Part shown: positions 35,480 through 44,406 of the stretch, piece after piece
Layout: every line of letters begins with the position of its first letter
How positions within the stretch are numbered: the stretch's first letter is position 1
Source: Mycobacterium attenuatum
GTDB lineage: Bacteria; Actinomycetota; Actinomycetes; Mycobacteriales; Mycobacteriaceae
DNA: 64,000 nucleotides
Assembly: GCF_900566085.1 (NCBI RefSeq)
Contig: NZ_UPHT01000042.1
Location: forward strand, 1-64,000
Direction: 5' to 3'
Translations under genes and position numbers: made by a program
Notes under the pieces: model-generated
Database searches by the model: none
Told to the model about the DNA's origin: nothing
Seen by the model: only the letters and a program-made list of their open reading frames with translations

Positions 35480-38379
35480 GTGAAGACAACGTGCTGGTCA
35501 TCGTCGCCGGGTATCAGGACATTGATTCGGCCCGGAGCGATTTCGAGAACCTCACCGGCCGGGCCAACGCCAAGACGGTCCCGCTGCAGGGCGCGGTGCT
35601 GGTCGGCAAGGACGACGAGGGCAATCCGGTGCTGCTCGACACCGGGAATCGTCTGGGCCGCCGCGGCGCCAAATGGGGCGCGGGTGTCGGCTTGGCGGTC
35701 GGGCTGTTCTCACCGGCGCTGCTGGCCGTTGGGTTGCTGGGCGCCGCGACCGGAGCATTGGCCGGCACCTTCGCCCATCATCGGATCAAGAGCGGCCTGG
35801 CCGACAAGATCGGCCAGGCGCTATCGGCGGGCAGCGCCGTCATCATCGTCGTGACACCGGCGCCGGGCCGGCTGCCGGTCGAGCAGACCCTGGCCGGATC
35901 GCCGATGAAATCGGTTGCCGAACTGAGTCATTCGACATTGCGAAGCCTGGGCGCAGCACTGCAAGAAGCGATGGGCAAGTTCAATCCCGACCGTACGAAG
36001 CTGCCGATACCGCAGCGCGGCTTCGGCGGCACGATCGGTCGCACCATGGCAGAGTCCGTCGGCGACTGGACGATAGTCCCCGGCCCGAGCGCGCCGGACA
36101 ATGCGCCCAATGTCTTGATCGTGCTGATCGACGACGCCGGGTTCGGCGGACCGGACACCTTCGGCGGCGGCATCCGAACGCCGACGCTGTCTCGGGTGGC
36201 GCAGAACGGGTTGGCCTACAACCGTTTTCATGTTACCGCGGTGTGTTCGCCGACCCGTTCGGCACTGCTGACCGGGCGCAATCATCACCGGGTGGGGTTT
36301 GGTTCGGTGTGCGAATTTCCGGGTCCGTTCCCGGGTTATTCGACGGTCAAGCCGCGCAGCTGCGCCGCGCTGCCGCGAATCCTGCGTGACAACGGTTACG
36401 TCACTGCGGCTTTCGGCAAGTGGCATCTGACTCCGGACAACGTCCAGGGAGCATCCGGGCCGTTCGACAACTGGCCGCTGGGTTGGGGCTTCGACCATTT
36501 CTGGGGTTTCCCCACCGGCGCCGCCGGCCAATACGATCCGATCATCACCCAGGACAACTCGGTCCTCGGCATACCGGAGGGACAACACGGCAAGCCCTAC
36601 TTCTTTCCCGACGACCTTACCGACAAGGCCGTCGAATGGTTGCACACGGTACGGGCCCAGAACGCCACCAAGCCGTGGCTGCTGTATTACTCCACCGGCG
36701 CCACCCACGCCCCGCACCACGTGTTCAAGGAGTGGGCCGACAAGTACCGCGGGCAGTTCGACGAGGGCTGGGATGTGTACCGGCAGAGGACGTTTGAACG
36801 CCAGAAACAGCTGGGAATCATTCCTGCGGACACCGGACTGACCGAGCGGCCCGACCTGTTCCCGGCGTGGGATAGCCTGTCGGACACCCAAAAGCAGCTC
36901 TATGCACGGCAGATGGAGGTGTTCGCCGGGTTCTCCGAAAACGCGGACTGGAACGTCGGGCGGCTGCTGGATGCCATCGAGGATCTCGGCGAGGCCGACA
37001 ACACGCTGGTCTTCTACATCTGGGGCGACAACGGTGCCAGCATGGAGGGCACCAACACCGGTTCGTTCAACGAGATGACGTTTCTCAACGGCCTGGATCT
37101 CGACGCCGATCAGCAGCTGGCGCTCATCGAGCAATACGGCGGCATCGAAGCTCTCGGCGACGAATTCACCGCACCGCATTTCGCGAGCGGCTGGGCGCAC
37201 GCCAACAACACGCCGTTCCAGTGGGGCAAGCAGATGGCCAGCCACCTCGGCGGTACCCGCGATCCGATGGTGGTGGCCTGGCCGGCCCGGATCCGGCCCG
37301 ACGGCCAGGTTCGCGGCCAGTTCACCCACTGTATTGACATCGCACCAACGGTGTTGGCGGCCATCGGTTTACCGGAGCCGACCAGTGTCGACGGTGTCGA
37401 ACAGGAGCCGATGGACGGGACCAGTTTCCTACACACCTTCGACGCCCCGGCCGCCGAAGAGCGCCACACCGTGCAGTACTTCGAAAACTTCGGCAGCCGC
37501 GCCATTTACCGGGACGGCTGGTGGGCGTGCGCTCGGCTGGACCGGGCGCCGTGGGACCTGTCGCCGCAGACCATGCAGCGCTTCGCGCCCGGGAATTACG
37601 ACCCCGGCCAGGACGTCTGGGAGCTCTACTACCTGCCCGACGACTTCTCCCAGGCCCACAACCTGGCGGCCGAGCATCCGGACATGCTGGCCGAACTGCA
37701 GCAGCTGTGGTGGCAGGAAGCCGAACGCAACCGGGTGCTGCCGTTGCTGGGCGGGCTGGCCGTGATGTTCGGTGATTTGCCGCCACTTCCCACCACGACA
37801 CGCTTCGCCTTCAAGGGAGACGTGCAGAACATCCAGCGCGGCATGGTGCCGCGCATCTTCGGCCGCTCGTATGCGATCGAGGGGCGGCTGCACATGCCCG
37901 ACGGCGGGGCACAGGGTGTGATCGTGGCCAACGCCGACTTCATGGGCGGCTTCGCGCTCTGGGTCGACGAGCAACAGCGGCTGCACCACACCTACTCCTT
38001 CCTCGGCGTCGAGACGTATCGACAGGTATCGACGGAGCCGCTGCCCACCGGCGACGTCACCGCGCGGATGCTGTTCGAGAGCGACCAGCCGGTGGTGGGT
38101 TCAGGCGGCAAGGTGACGCTGTGGGCCGACGAACGGTTGATCGGGGAGGGTCGGCTGCCGCAAACGGTGAGCCTGTCGTTTTCGTCGTATGCCGGTATGG
38201 ACATCGGCCGCGACAACGGGCTAGTGGTCGACCGCGACTACGAGGACAAGGCGCCGTACGTGTTCACCGGAACCGTCAAAGAGGTGATCTTCGACCTCAA
38301 GCCCGTCCACCCCGAGGCGGAACAGGCGTTGCGCGAGCATGCCTCGGTGCAAGCCGTCGGGCAGGGCGCAGCGGGCTGA
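35476..38379 (+). CDS. atsB: Arylsulfatase AtsB
   Basis: A 967-residue type I sulfatase (Rv3299c, about 970). The formylglycine site is CSPTRSALLTGRNHH, where the Cys is oxidised by a separate enzyme. Metal ligands are in IVLIDDAGFG and WGDNG, and the catalytic Lys/His region is FGKWHLTPDN. The first 150 residues are not sulfatase. They resemble a DUF1269-like domain (VIVAGYQDIDSARSDFE, two glycine-rich hydrophobic helices near 70-100) fused in front. No signal peptide is seen, so the enzyme is probably cytosolic or membrane-attached via those helices. The last 200 residues form a beta-rich C-terminal domain. The start overlaps the pseudouridine synthase stop. Confidence 0.93.
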   Translation: MSEDNVLVIVAGYQDIDSARSDFENLTGRANAKTVPLQGAVLVGKDDEGNPVLLDTGNRLGRRGAKWGAGVGLAVGLFSPALLAVGLLGAATGALAGTFAHHRIKSGLADKIGQALSAGSAVIIVVTPAPGRLPVEQTLAGSPMKSVAELSHSTLRSLGAALQEAMGKFNPDRTKLPIPQRGFGGTIGRTMAESVGDWTIVPGPSAPDNAPNVLIVLIDDAGFGGPDTFGGGIRTPTLSRVAQNGLAYNRFHVTAVCSPTRSALLTGRNHHRVGFGSVCEFPGPFPGYSTVKPRSCAALPRILRDNGYVTAAFGKWHLTPDNVQGASGPFDNWPLGWGFDHFWGFPTGAAGQYDPIITQDNSVLGIPEGQHGKPYFFPDDLTDKAVEWLHTVRAQNATKPWLLYYSTGATHAPHHVFKEWADKYRGQFDEGWDVYRQRTFERQKQLGIIPADTGLTERPDLFPAWDSLSDTQKQLYARQMEVFAGFSENADWNVGRLLDAIEDLGEADNTLVFYIWGDNGASMEGTNTGSFNEMTFLNGLDLDADQQLALIEQYGGIEALGDEFTAPHFASGWAHANNTPFQWGKQMASHLGGTRDPMVVAWPARIRPDGQVRGQFTHCIDIAPTVLAAIGLPEPTSVDGVEQEPMDGTSFLHTFDAPAAEERHTVQYFENFGSRAIYRDGWWACARLDRAPWDLSPQTMQRFAPGNYDPGQDVWELYYLPDDFSQAHNLAAEHPDMLAELQQLWWQEAERNRVLPLLGGLAVMFGDLPPLPTTTRFAFKGDVQNIQRGMVPRIFGRSYAIEGRLHMPDGGAQGVIVANADFMGGFALWVDEQQRLHHTYSFLGVETYRQVSTEPLPTGDVTARMLFESDQPVVGSGGKVTLWADERLIGEGRLPQTVSLSFSSYAGMDIGRDNGLVVDRDYEDKAPYVFTGTVKEVIFDLKPVHPEAEQALREHASVQAVGQGAAG

Positions 38380-38409
38380 CCCCAGCCGGCCCCGAGACAA
38401 CCGGACAGC

Positions 38410-38763
38410 TCAGGTCGAGGTGTGGTGATGTCTGGGGCAGTACGCGGCGACGCTCAGGCCGACAAAGTACCCGGCGTGATAGCCGTCCAAGTTGCCGCCC
38501 TTGGCCAGGTCATTGGCGACGTCGGCCTTGTGCCTGCCCTGATCGAGTTCATCGCACACCTGGTGGCCGGCCAAGATAGCCGCCTGTGGGGAACTGAAGT
38601 TGATGCCCTTGCCCTTCACCGCATTCAGGAACGCGTCATCGACGCCGTCGGCTTGTGCCGTCGGGGTGGCCCGCTCGGCCAGACAAAACAGCGCGACTAT
38701 CAGGATGAGACGCACCGGCAGCGATCGGGCGGTTTCGCTGTGGCGCAATAGGCTGGTCGCCAT
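38410..38763 (-). CDS. Small secreted DUF732 protein
   Basis: A 117-residue protein with a cleavable signal peptide (hydrophobic LPVRLILIVALFCLAE, likely cleavage after TAQA near residue 38). The mature part is a DUF732 domain: FLNAVKGKGINFSSPQAAI, AGHQVCDELDQG and SVAAYCPRH. The two cysteines probably form a disulfide, and the end is His-rich (PRHHHTST). DUF732 proteins are numerous, mycobacterium-specific secreted proteins of unknown role. GGGAGG stands nine bases before the ATG. It is convergent with atsB and not part of the corresponding M. tuberculosis block. Confidence 0.85.
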   Translation of the reverse strand: MATSLLRHSETARSLPVRLILIVALFCLAERATPTAQADGVDDAFLNAVKGKGINFSSPQAAILAGHQVCDELDQGRHKADVANDLAKGGNLDGYHAGYFVGLSVAAYCPRHHHTST

Positions 38764-39136
38764 TGCTGGAACCTCCCGCTGACAAATCCGACGGCATGCC
38801 AGACCGCCCGCCTGCGATCATTGCCCGGCGTAATCGGACGTGGGAACCCCTCGCTGCTTGCGGCCCCGTTAGCCAAAGTTTGCGATGCCCCCGACCGTCC
38901 TCGTTGGTCCGCAGCTATGGCCATTGTTCTTCGGTTGCTGGTAAAGCGTGAGCAAAGCCTCACCACTTTTGGTGGCGTCGGCATGTCGCGACCGTATACC
39001 GGGTGGAAACTGTCGATGAAATCGTGAATCATATTGTGCCCAGGCATGGTTGGACACCAAATCGGAATGGTCGATGTGGTTACCATGCCTCATGGCTGCG
39101 AGGAAGACAGCAGTTTGGCGGGCCCCGGATCGGTCG
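38764..39136. other. Intergenic stretch between DUF732 and pstS3-like genes
   Basis: The 373-bp gap between divergent genes must hold both promoters. The frame of the PstS-like gene is open from 39050, so part of this stretch may be coding if an upstream start is used. I saw no other gene, RNA or strong palindrome. Confidence 0.5.
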
Positions 39137-40279
39137 GTGACGATTGTGCCTTTCGGGCTATCCGCCCAAGCTCCACCGAAGCGCGGCCGATTCTGGATCG
39201 CCCTGGGCAGCCTCGGCTTTGCGGTGATATTGACGGCATGTGGCAGCGACACTTTAGGGGCAGATGCGACAACAGTAACGTCGTCGAGCAAAGTGGCTTG
39301 CGGCGGTAAGCCGGCGCTGAAGGCAAGTGGTTCCACCGCTCAGGAAAACGCAATGGTGAAATTTACCAAGGATTTCCAACGCGCCTGCCCGGGGCAGTCG
39401 GTGAATTACACGCCTAACGGTTCCGGCGCCGGCATCAGCGAGTTTACGGGCGGTCTAACCGATTTCGGCGGCTCCGATTCACCGCTGAGCAAAGACGAGT
39501 ATGCCAGCGCGGAGCAGCGGTGCGGCTCGCCCGCGTGGAACTTGCCGGTCGTATTCGGGCCCATCGCGATTACCTACCATGTCACGGGCCTGGCGTCGTT
39601 GAGCCTCGACGGCCCGACCGCGGCCAAGATCTTCAACGGCGGCATCGTGACGTGGAACGACCCTGCGATCCACGCGATGAATCCAGCTGTCACGTTGCCC
39701 GATGAACCAATTCGTGTCGTGTTCCGCAGCGACGAATCCGGCACCACCGACAACTTCCAGAGATACCTCGATACCGCTTCCAACGGCGCATGGGGCAGGG
39801 GTGCGGGCAAGCGGTACAACGGCGACGCCGGCGAGGGCGTCGACGGCAACGACGGCGCAGCCGCGGCGGTGAGCCGCACCGAAGGATCGATCGGCTACAT
39901 GGAGTGGTCGTTCGCGCGGGCACGACACCTGGGCATGGCCAAGATCATCACGTCGGCCGGTTCGGATCCGGTGGCCATCGGCGCCGACTCGGTAGGCAAG
40001 GCGATTTCGGCTGCCTGGTTCATCGGAGAAGGCAACGACTTGGCATTCGACACGATCTCGTTCTACCGGCCGAACCGGCCCGGCTCCTACCCGATCGTGT
40101 TGGCGACCTACGAGATCGTGTGCTCGCGGTATCCCGATGCTCGGGTCGGCGCCGCCGTCAAGGCGTTCCTGCAGAGCGCAATCGGCGTGGGCGAGCCCGA
40201 GCTGCAGGACAGCGGATATGTCCCCGTTCCCGACGAGTTCAAGACCCGGCTGTCGACCGCGGTCAGTGCCATCTCGTGA
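39137..40279 (+). CDS. Phosphate-binding lipoprotein, PstS3-like
   Basis: A 380-residue periplasmic phosphate-binding protein most like PstS3 (Rv0928). The lipobox is VILTAC. Phosphate-contact motifs are [36 protein letters not shown] and [17 protein letters not shown]. The GTG at 39137 puts the lipid-bearing Cys at residue 35. An ATG at 39092 would put it at 50, long for a signal peptide. No PstA, PstC, PstB or PhoU gene is next to it, so it must feed a transporter encoded elsewhere. In M. tuberculosis the phosphate regulator gene phoY1 sits nearby in the equivalent block; it is missing here. Confidence 0.88.
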   Translation: MTIVPFGLSAQAPPKRGRFWIALGSLGFAVILTACGSDTLGADATTVTSSSKVACGGKPALKASGSTAQENAMVKFTKDFQRACPGQSVNYTPNGSGAGISEFTGGLTDFGGSDSPLSKDEYASAEQRCGSPAWNLPVVFGPIAITYHVTGLASLSLDGPTAAKIFNGGIVTWNDPAIHAMNPAVTLPDEPIRVVFRSDESGTTDNFQRYLDTASNGAWGRGAGKRYNGDAGEGVDGNDGAAAAVSRTEGSIGYMEWSFARARHLGMAKIITSAGSDPVAIGADSVGKAISAAWFIGEGNDLAFDTISFYRPNRPGSYPIVLATYEIVCSRYPDARVGAAVKAFLQSAIGVGEPELQDSGYVPVPDEFKTRLSTAVSAIS

Positions 40280-40409
40280 TCGGTGGTCCCTGCTACCGGC
40301 GGGGGTTGACGCTGCGCTCCGCCCACAACGGCGATAGGGAAGTGGCCAGCGGCTTTCCCGTCTTGGCCAGTTGCCGTGCCGTCACCCCACTGAGTCACTG
40401 TGAGATGTC

Positions 40410-41537
40410 ATGGATTTCATAAGCCTGCCGCCCGAGGTCACCTCGGCGCTGATCCACTCGGGGCCTGGCCCGCAGTCACTGCTCGAGGCCGCCGACGCGT
40501 GGCAGCGGCTCGGCAGCGACGTGGAAGAATCCGCGGGCGCCCATGCCCCGGTACTGTCTGCGCTGACCGGCGTCTGGGGGGGTCCATCCTCGCGGGCGAT
40601 GATCGAGGCCGTCGGCCCCTACCTCGCCTGGTTGCGCGCTACCGCGCAGCAGTGCCGGCAACTGGGCTCCTCGGCCCAGGTTGCTGCGGCAGCATTCGGC
40701 TCCGTGCTGGCAGCGACGGTTCCACCCGGCGAGGTCGGTGCCAACCGGAGCCGGCTGGCGAACCTATTGGCCACCAACGGATTCGGCAGGAACGTTGCGG
40801 CAATTGCCGACACCGAGGCGCAGTACCAGACCATGTGGGTGAACAATTCGGCGGCGATGTGTCGGTATGAGGCCGCCGCCGCGCAAGCTCTGGCGCTGCC
40901 TCAGTTCATTTCGCCGCCGGCGATCGCGGCCCCGGGGGCGGCCGCTGCTCAAGCCAAGCTGGCGACGGCCGCTGCCGCCGCTGCGTCTCCGGTGGACGCG
41001 GCGTTGCAGGCGTTCGGTGTCACCTTCGACCCCAACAGCGGCTGGTTCGGGTTGGCGAATACCTATGCCAACCAGTTCATTTCGTCCGGGTTTCCCATCA
41101 ACCTGCTCAGCTACCTGGCGCAAAACACCTCGGCGCAGGCACTGCAGTCGGTGGCTCCCGACATCGCCGAGGGCCTGTCCGAAGGGGAATCGGCACTGGG
41201 AGCGTCGGCGGGTAGCCTGGCCAGCGCGGCCCGAGCCCTCGGCGCGGCAGAAGTGCCGGCGGCCGCGTTAGGTGTCGGAGTGTCGATGGGCAACCTCACC
41301 GCGCCGCCTGCCGTGGTCGGGCTGTTGACGGCTTCGCATACGCCGGTGCAGCTGGCTTCGGCGGTGTCGCCGTTGCCCGCGGGGGATTCCGGATTCCCGA
41401 TGCTGCCGCCGCTGATGCCGCCGCCGATTTCGGCGGGCAGCGGCTGGCGCAAGAGGAAGCAACCGAAGTACGAGGACCTCGAATACGGTGTGGAGCTCAA
41501 GGGCTCTGTGATGCCGCGACCGCCGTCGGCGGGCTGA
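40410..41537 (+). CDS. PPE family protein
   Basis: A 375-residue PPE protein. Pro-Pro-Glu stands at residues 7-9 (FISLPPEVTS), the WxG turn is in LTGVWGGPSSRAM, and the PPE domain extends to about residue 175. The C-terminal part is Ala-rich without MPTR repeats, then Pro-rich (MLPPLMPPPISAG), ending KYEDLEYG...SVMPRPPSAG as in many short PPEs. PPE proteins are secreted by type VII systems, usually as a heterodimer with a PE protein. No PE gene is adjacent, so its partner is elsewhere. Confidence 0.93.
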   Translation: MDFISLPPEVTSALIHSGPGPQSLLEAADAWQRLGSDVEESAGAHAPVLSALTGVWGGPSSRAMIEAVGPYLAWLRATAQQCRQLGSSAQVAAAAFGSVLAATVPPGEVGANRSRLANLLATNGFGRNVAAIADTEAQYQTMWVNNSAAMCRYEAAAAQALALPQFISPPAIAAPGAAAAQAKLATAAAAAASPVDAALQAFGVTFDPNSGWFGLANTYANQFISSGFPINLLSYLAQNTSAQALQSVAPDIAEGLSEGESALGASAGSLASAARALGAAEVPAAALGVGVSMGNLTAPPAVVGLLTASHTPVQLASAVSPLPAGDSGFPMLPPLMPPPISAGSGWRKRKQPKYEDLEYGVELKGSVMPRPPSAG

Positions 41538-41688
41538 TCGACCGTACGGCCGGGCGGCCGGCTCGGCCCCAGGTTGTTCCCGGCGGACCGCGACGTGCCC
41601 GCGTGGGCTGCAGGGCGTGGGAGAACCCGCTGTGTGTGTGGGGGGCTTCTCGGCTGCTTGAACCGCGCCCAGTGGGGTAGCCGGCGGT

Positions 41689-42576
41689 ATGGAATCTGGC
41701 AAGGCTATGGAATCTAGGCAGGCGGTGCAATCCGGGAAGGCGGTGGCGGCTCGGAAGGCTGCGGACACCGTGGCAATCACCGTGACGTTCATCGGCAACG
41801 CCACGACATTGATCACCGCCGGCGGCCTGACCGTGCTGACCGACCCGAACTTTCTGCACCGCGGGCAACACGCCTACCTGGGCTACGGGCTGGTGTCCAA
41901 ACGACTGCCGGAACCGGCTATGACCATCGACCAACTGCCGCCGATCGATGCCATCGTCCTGTCGCACATGCACGGCGATCATTGGGACCGGGTGTCGCAA
42001 AAGGGGCTCGACCATGAAATTCCGGTCGTCACAACCCCGCACGCCGCCAAGAGACTGCACCGTCGCGGTTTCCGCCACGCACTTGGCCTGCAGACCTGGC
42101 AACGTCACACGATCAGCACGGCCGGTGTCGGTTTGACCGTGACGTCGCTGCCCGGCCGGCATGCGCCGCTGGGAATTCATCGGCTGCTGCCGCCGGTGAT
42201 GGGCACCATGCTCGAATTCACATCGGCGAACGGTTCGGTGGCGCGCCGGCTGTATGTCTCCGGCGACACCTTGTTCGTCGAGGAGCTCGCCGAGATTCCC
42301 CGTCGCTTCGATGCGATTGACCTCGGCGTGCTGCACCTGGGCGGGACTCGACTGCCGGCCGGCCGGCGACTGCCCCTCGGGCTCACCGTGACGATGGACG
42401 GACGCCAGGGCGCGAGACTGGTGCAGCTGCTGGAGCTGCCGAAGCTCATCCCCATCCACTTCGACGACTACGGTGTCTTCGCATCGCCCCTGGCGGATTT
42501 CACCCATGAGATGAAGCGCCGAGGTATGGCCGACCGAATCATCGAGTTGGAGCGCGGCGCTGCGGTGACGGTGTGA
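41689..42576 (+). CDS. MBL-fold metallo-hydrolase (UlaG-like)
   Basis: A 295-residue metallo-beta-lactamase-fold protein. The metal motif HxHxDH appears as LSHMHGDHWD, further ligands are likely in LPGRHAPLG and VSGDTLF, and the last in PIHFDDYGVF. This pattern fits the UlaG/RomA-like branch, which hydrolyses phosphodiester, lactone or N-acyl phospholipid substrates; the substrate is unknown. The conserved fold begins near residue 27 (DTVAITVTFIGNATT). Before it is an odd stretch MESGKAMESRQAVQSGKAVA made of imperfect 18-bp repeats, with an alternative ATG at 41707. It is not part of the corresponding M. tuberculosis block. Confidence 0.85.
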   Translation: MESGKAMESRQAVQSGKAVAARKAADTVAITVTFIGNATTLITAGGLTVLTDPNFLHRGQHAYLGYGLVSKRLPEPAMTIDQLPPIDAIVLSHMHGDHWDRVSQKGLDHEIPVVTTPHAAKRLHRRGFRHALGLQTWQRHTISTAGVGLTVTSLPGRHAPLGIHRLLPPVMGTMLEFTSANGSVARRLYVSGDTLFVEELAEIPRRFDAIDLGVLHLGGTRLPAGRRLPLGLTVTMDGRQGARLVQLLELPKLIPIHFDDYGVFASPLADFTHEMKRRGMADRIIELERGAAVTV

Positions 42577-42640
42577 AACAACGGGTGAAATTGGGTAGGT
42601 CTGTGAGCGCTGACGGGCCGCGGTCGGTAACTTGGCCGTC

Positions 42641-43558
42641 ATGCCGTGGGCACGATGGTTGTTGCCGCTCATTCTGGCGGCGTGCCTGGCCGGCTGCGCG
42701 GAGCAGCACGTATCGGCGGCCCGCGCTCGCGATCAGGCCGGAACGTTCCAGTTCGGCGGTTTGAAGCGGACCTACATCGTGCATGTGCCGCCGGGTTCGC
42801 CGGCGGGATTGGTGCTCAACTTGCACGGCGGCGGGGGCACCGGCGTCGGTCAGCAAGGGCTGACGGACCTCGACTCGGTGGCCGACGCCCACAACCTGCT
42901 GGTGGTCTATCCCGACGGCTACGACAAGAGTTGGGCCGACGGGCGGGGAGCCTCGCCGGCCGATCGCCGCCATCTCGACGACGTCGGATTTCTGGTCGCG
43001 CTGGTGGGCAAGCTGCGGAGCGAGTTTTCCGTTCCCGCCGGGCGCGTCTTTGCCACCGGAATGTCCAACGGGGGCTTCATGTCCAACCGGTTGGCCTGTG
43101 ACCGTGCCGACGTGTTCGCCGCGATCGCGCCGATCGCCGGCACGCTGGGAGTGGGTGTGGCCTGCAACCCGTCGCGACCGGTTTCGGTGATGGAAGCCCA
43201 CGGCACAGCCGATCCGGTGGTGCCGTTCAACGGCGGGAAGGTGCGCGGTCGGGGCGGTCTGAGCCAAGCCATCTCGGCGTCCAGCATGGTCGACCGCTGG
43301 CGCGCGGTCGACGGATGCCAAGGCGCACCCACGGTGGACGAGCTGCCCAACGCCGGCGACGGAACCGTGGTGCGCCGGTACGACTCACGGTCCTGTACGG
43401 CGGGCACCGAGGTGGTCTTCTATCGGATCGACAACGGCGGACACACGTGGCCCGGCGGCAAGCAATACCTGCCCAAGGCAATTGTCGGTACGACCACGCG
43501 TGCCTTCGACGGGTCGCAAGCCATCGTGGCGTTCTTTATGGCGCACGGCCGGGATTAG
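42641..43558 (+). CDS. lpqC: Lipoprotein esterase LpqC
   Basis: A 305-residue orthologue of LpqC (Rv3298c, 304 aa). A lipoprotein signal peptide with lipobox CLAGC near residue 19 is followed by an alpha/beta-hydrolase of the PHB-depolymerase/feruloyl-esterase type. The oxyanion region is LVLNLHGGGGTG, the nucleophile Ser is in ATGMSNGGFM, an Asp lies near EAHGTADPVV, and the catalytic His is in GGHTWPGG. It would act on ester substrates at the outer face of the membrane. The ATG at 42641 is chosen over an upstream TTG because it gives a standard signal peptide. Confidence 0.92.
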   Translation: MPWARWLLPLILAACLAGCAEQHVSAARARDQAGTFQFGGLKRTYIVHVPPGSPAGLVLNLHGGGGTGVGQQGLTDLDSVADAHNLLVVYPDGYDKSWADGRGASPADRRHLDDVGFLVALVGKLRSEFSVPAGRVFATGMSNGGFMSNRLACDRADVFAAIAPIAGTLGVGVACNPSRPVSVMEAHGTADPVVPFNGGKVRGRGGLSQAISASSMVDRWRAVDGCQGAPTVDELPNAGDGTVVRRYDSRSCTAGTEVVFYRIDNGGHTWPGGKQYLPKAIVGTTTRAFDGSQAIVAFFMAHGRD

Positions 43559-43638
43559 TTGGGATGGCTTGAGGGGGAACCGGACGCCGCCCCCGCTCAC
43601 AAGCGCCACGCGCAGTGCACCTACCAAGCGGGCCCCGA

Positions 43639-44403
43639 TCAGCGCTGGCAGGCTGGGCACCAGAACTGAACCCGCTCGGCGGTGTCGCGGGCGCTGAGAT
43701 ATTCGACGCGGGTTCCACAGCGCCAACACGGCTCACCAACTCGTCCGTATACCCACAGCCGCCGGCCGGCCCGGGTGTCGCCGGTGGTGCAGCGGTTCCA
43801 CCGAAATCGGTTGAGCCACAGCATCTCTCGCGCGCGAGCGACCAGCCGCTGCGGGTCGGCGATGGCGCTGACCGGTGCGGTCGGCAGATGTCCGCTGACA
43901 AAACACAGTTCATTGCAATAGACGTTGCCGATCCCGGCCAGCACCCGCTGATCGAGCAGCGCCTCGGCGATGGGCCGCTGGGGGTCGGCAGCCAGATTGG
44001 CGGCCGCAACCGCAGCATCCCACTCCGCGCCCAGTAGATCTGGTCCCAGGTGCGCGACGACGGCGCCGTCGTTGTCCCGGTCGAGGAGTTCCAGCACAGC
44101 CAGGTCGACGCCGACCGCGCGAATGTCTCTGGCTTCCAAGATGATTCGTGCTCGGTGGTCTACCCGGACCGGCCGGTCCGCGACTCGCCAGCTGCCGTCC
44201 ATCTGCATATGAGAGTGAATGCTGACCCCGCCGATCCTGATGAACAGGTGCTTGCCCCGGCTGAGCACCTCGTCCACCACCTGCCCGGTGAGGTCGACGG
44301 CGGCAAACCGTGGCACCCGGATATCGCAGCGGGTCAGCGTGCGGCCGGCCAGCCGCTCGCGCAGCGTGGCCGCCGTGTGCCAGACGGTGTCACCCTCGGG
44401 CAT
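43639..44403 (-). CDS. nei: Endonuclease VIII-type DNA glycosylase
   Basis: A 254-residue Fpg/Nei family glycosylase (Rv3297, 255 aa). The N-terminus [10 protein letters not shown] supplies the catalytic Pro2 and Glu3 after Met removal. A helix-two-turn-helix region ([18 protein letters not shown]) follows, and the C-terminal zinc finger is CWRCG...WCPACQR. It excises oxidised pyrimidines and cleaves the abasic site in base-excision repair. It starts 3 bp after the lhr stop, so the helicase and glycosylase are one operon, as in M. tuberculosis. Confidence 0.94.
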   Translation of the reverse strand: MPEGDTVWHTAATLRERLAGRTLTRCDIRVPRFAAVDLTGQVVDEVLSRGKHLFIRIGGVSIHSHMQMDGSWRVADRPVRVDHRARIILEARDIRAVGVDLAVLELLDRDNDGAVVAHLGPDLLGAEWDAAVAAANLAADPQRPIAEALLDQRVLAGIGNVYCNELCFVSGHLPTAPVSAIADPQRLVARAREMLWLNRFRWNRCTTGDTRAGRRLWVYGRVGEPCWRCGTRVEYLSARDTAERVQFWCPACQR

Positions 44404-44406
44404 GGC

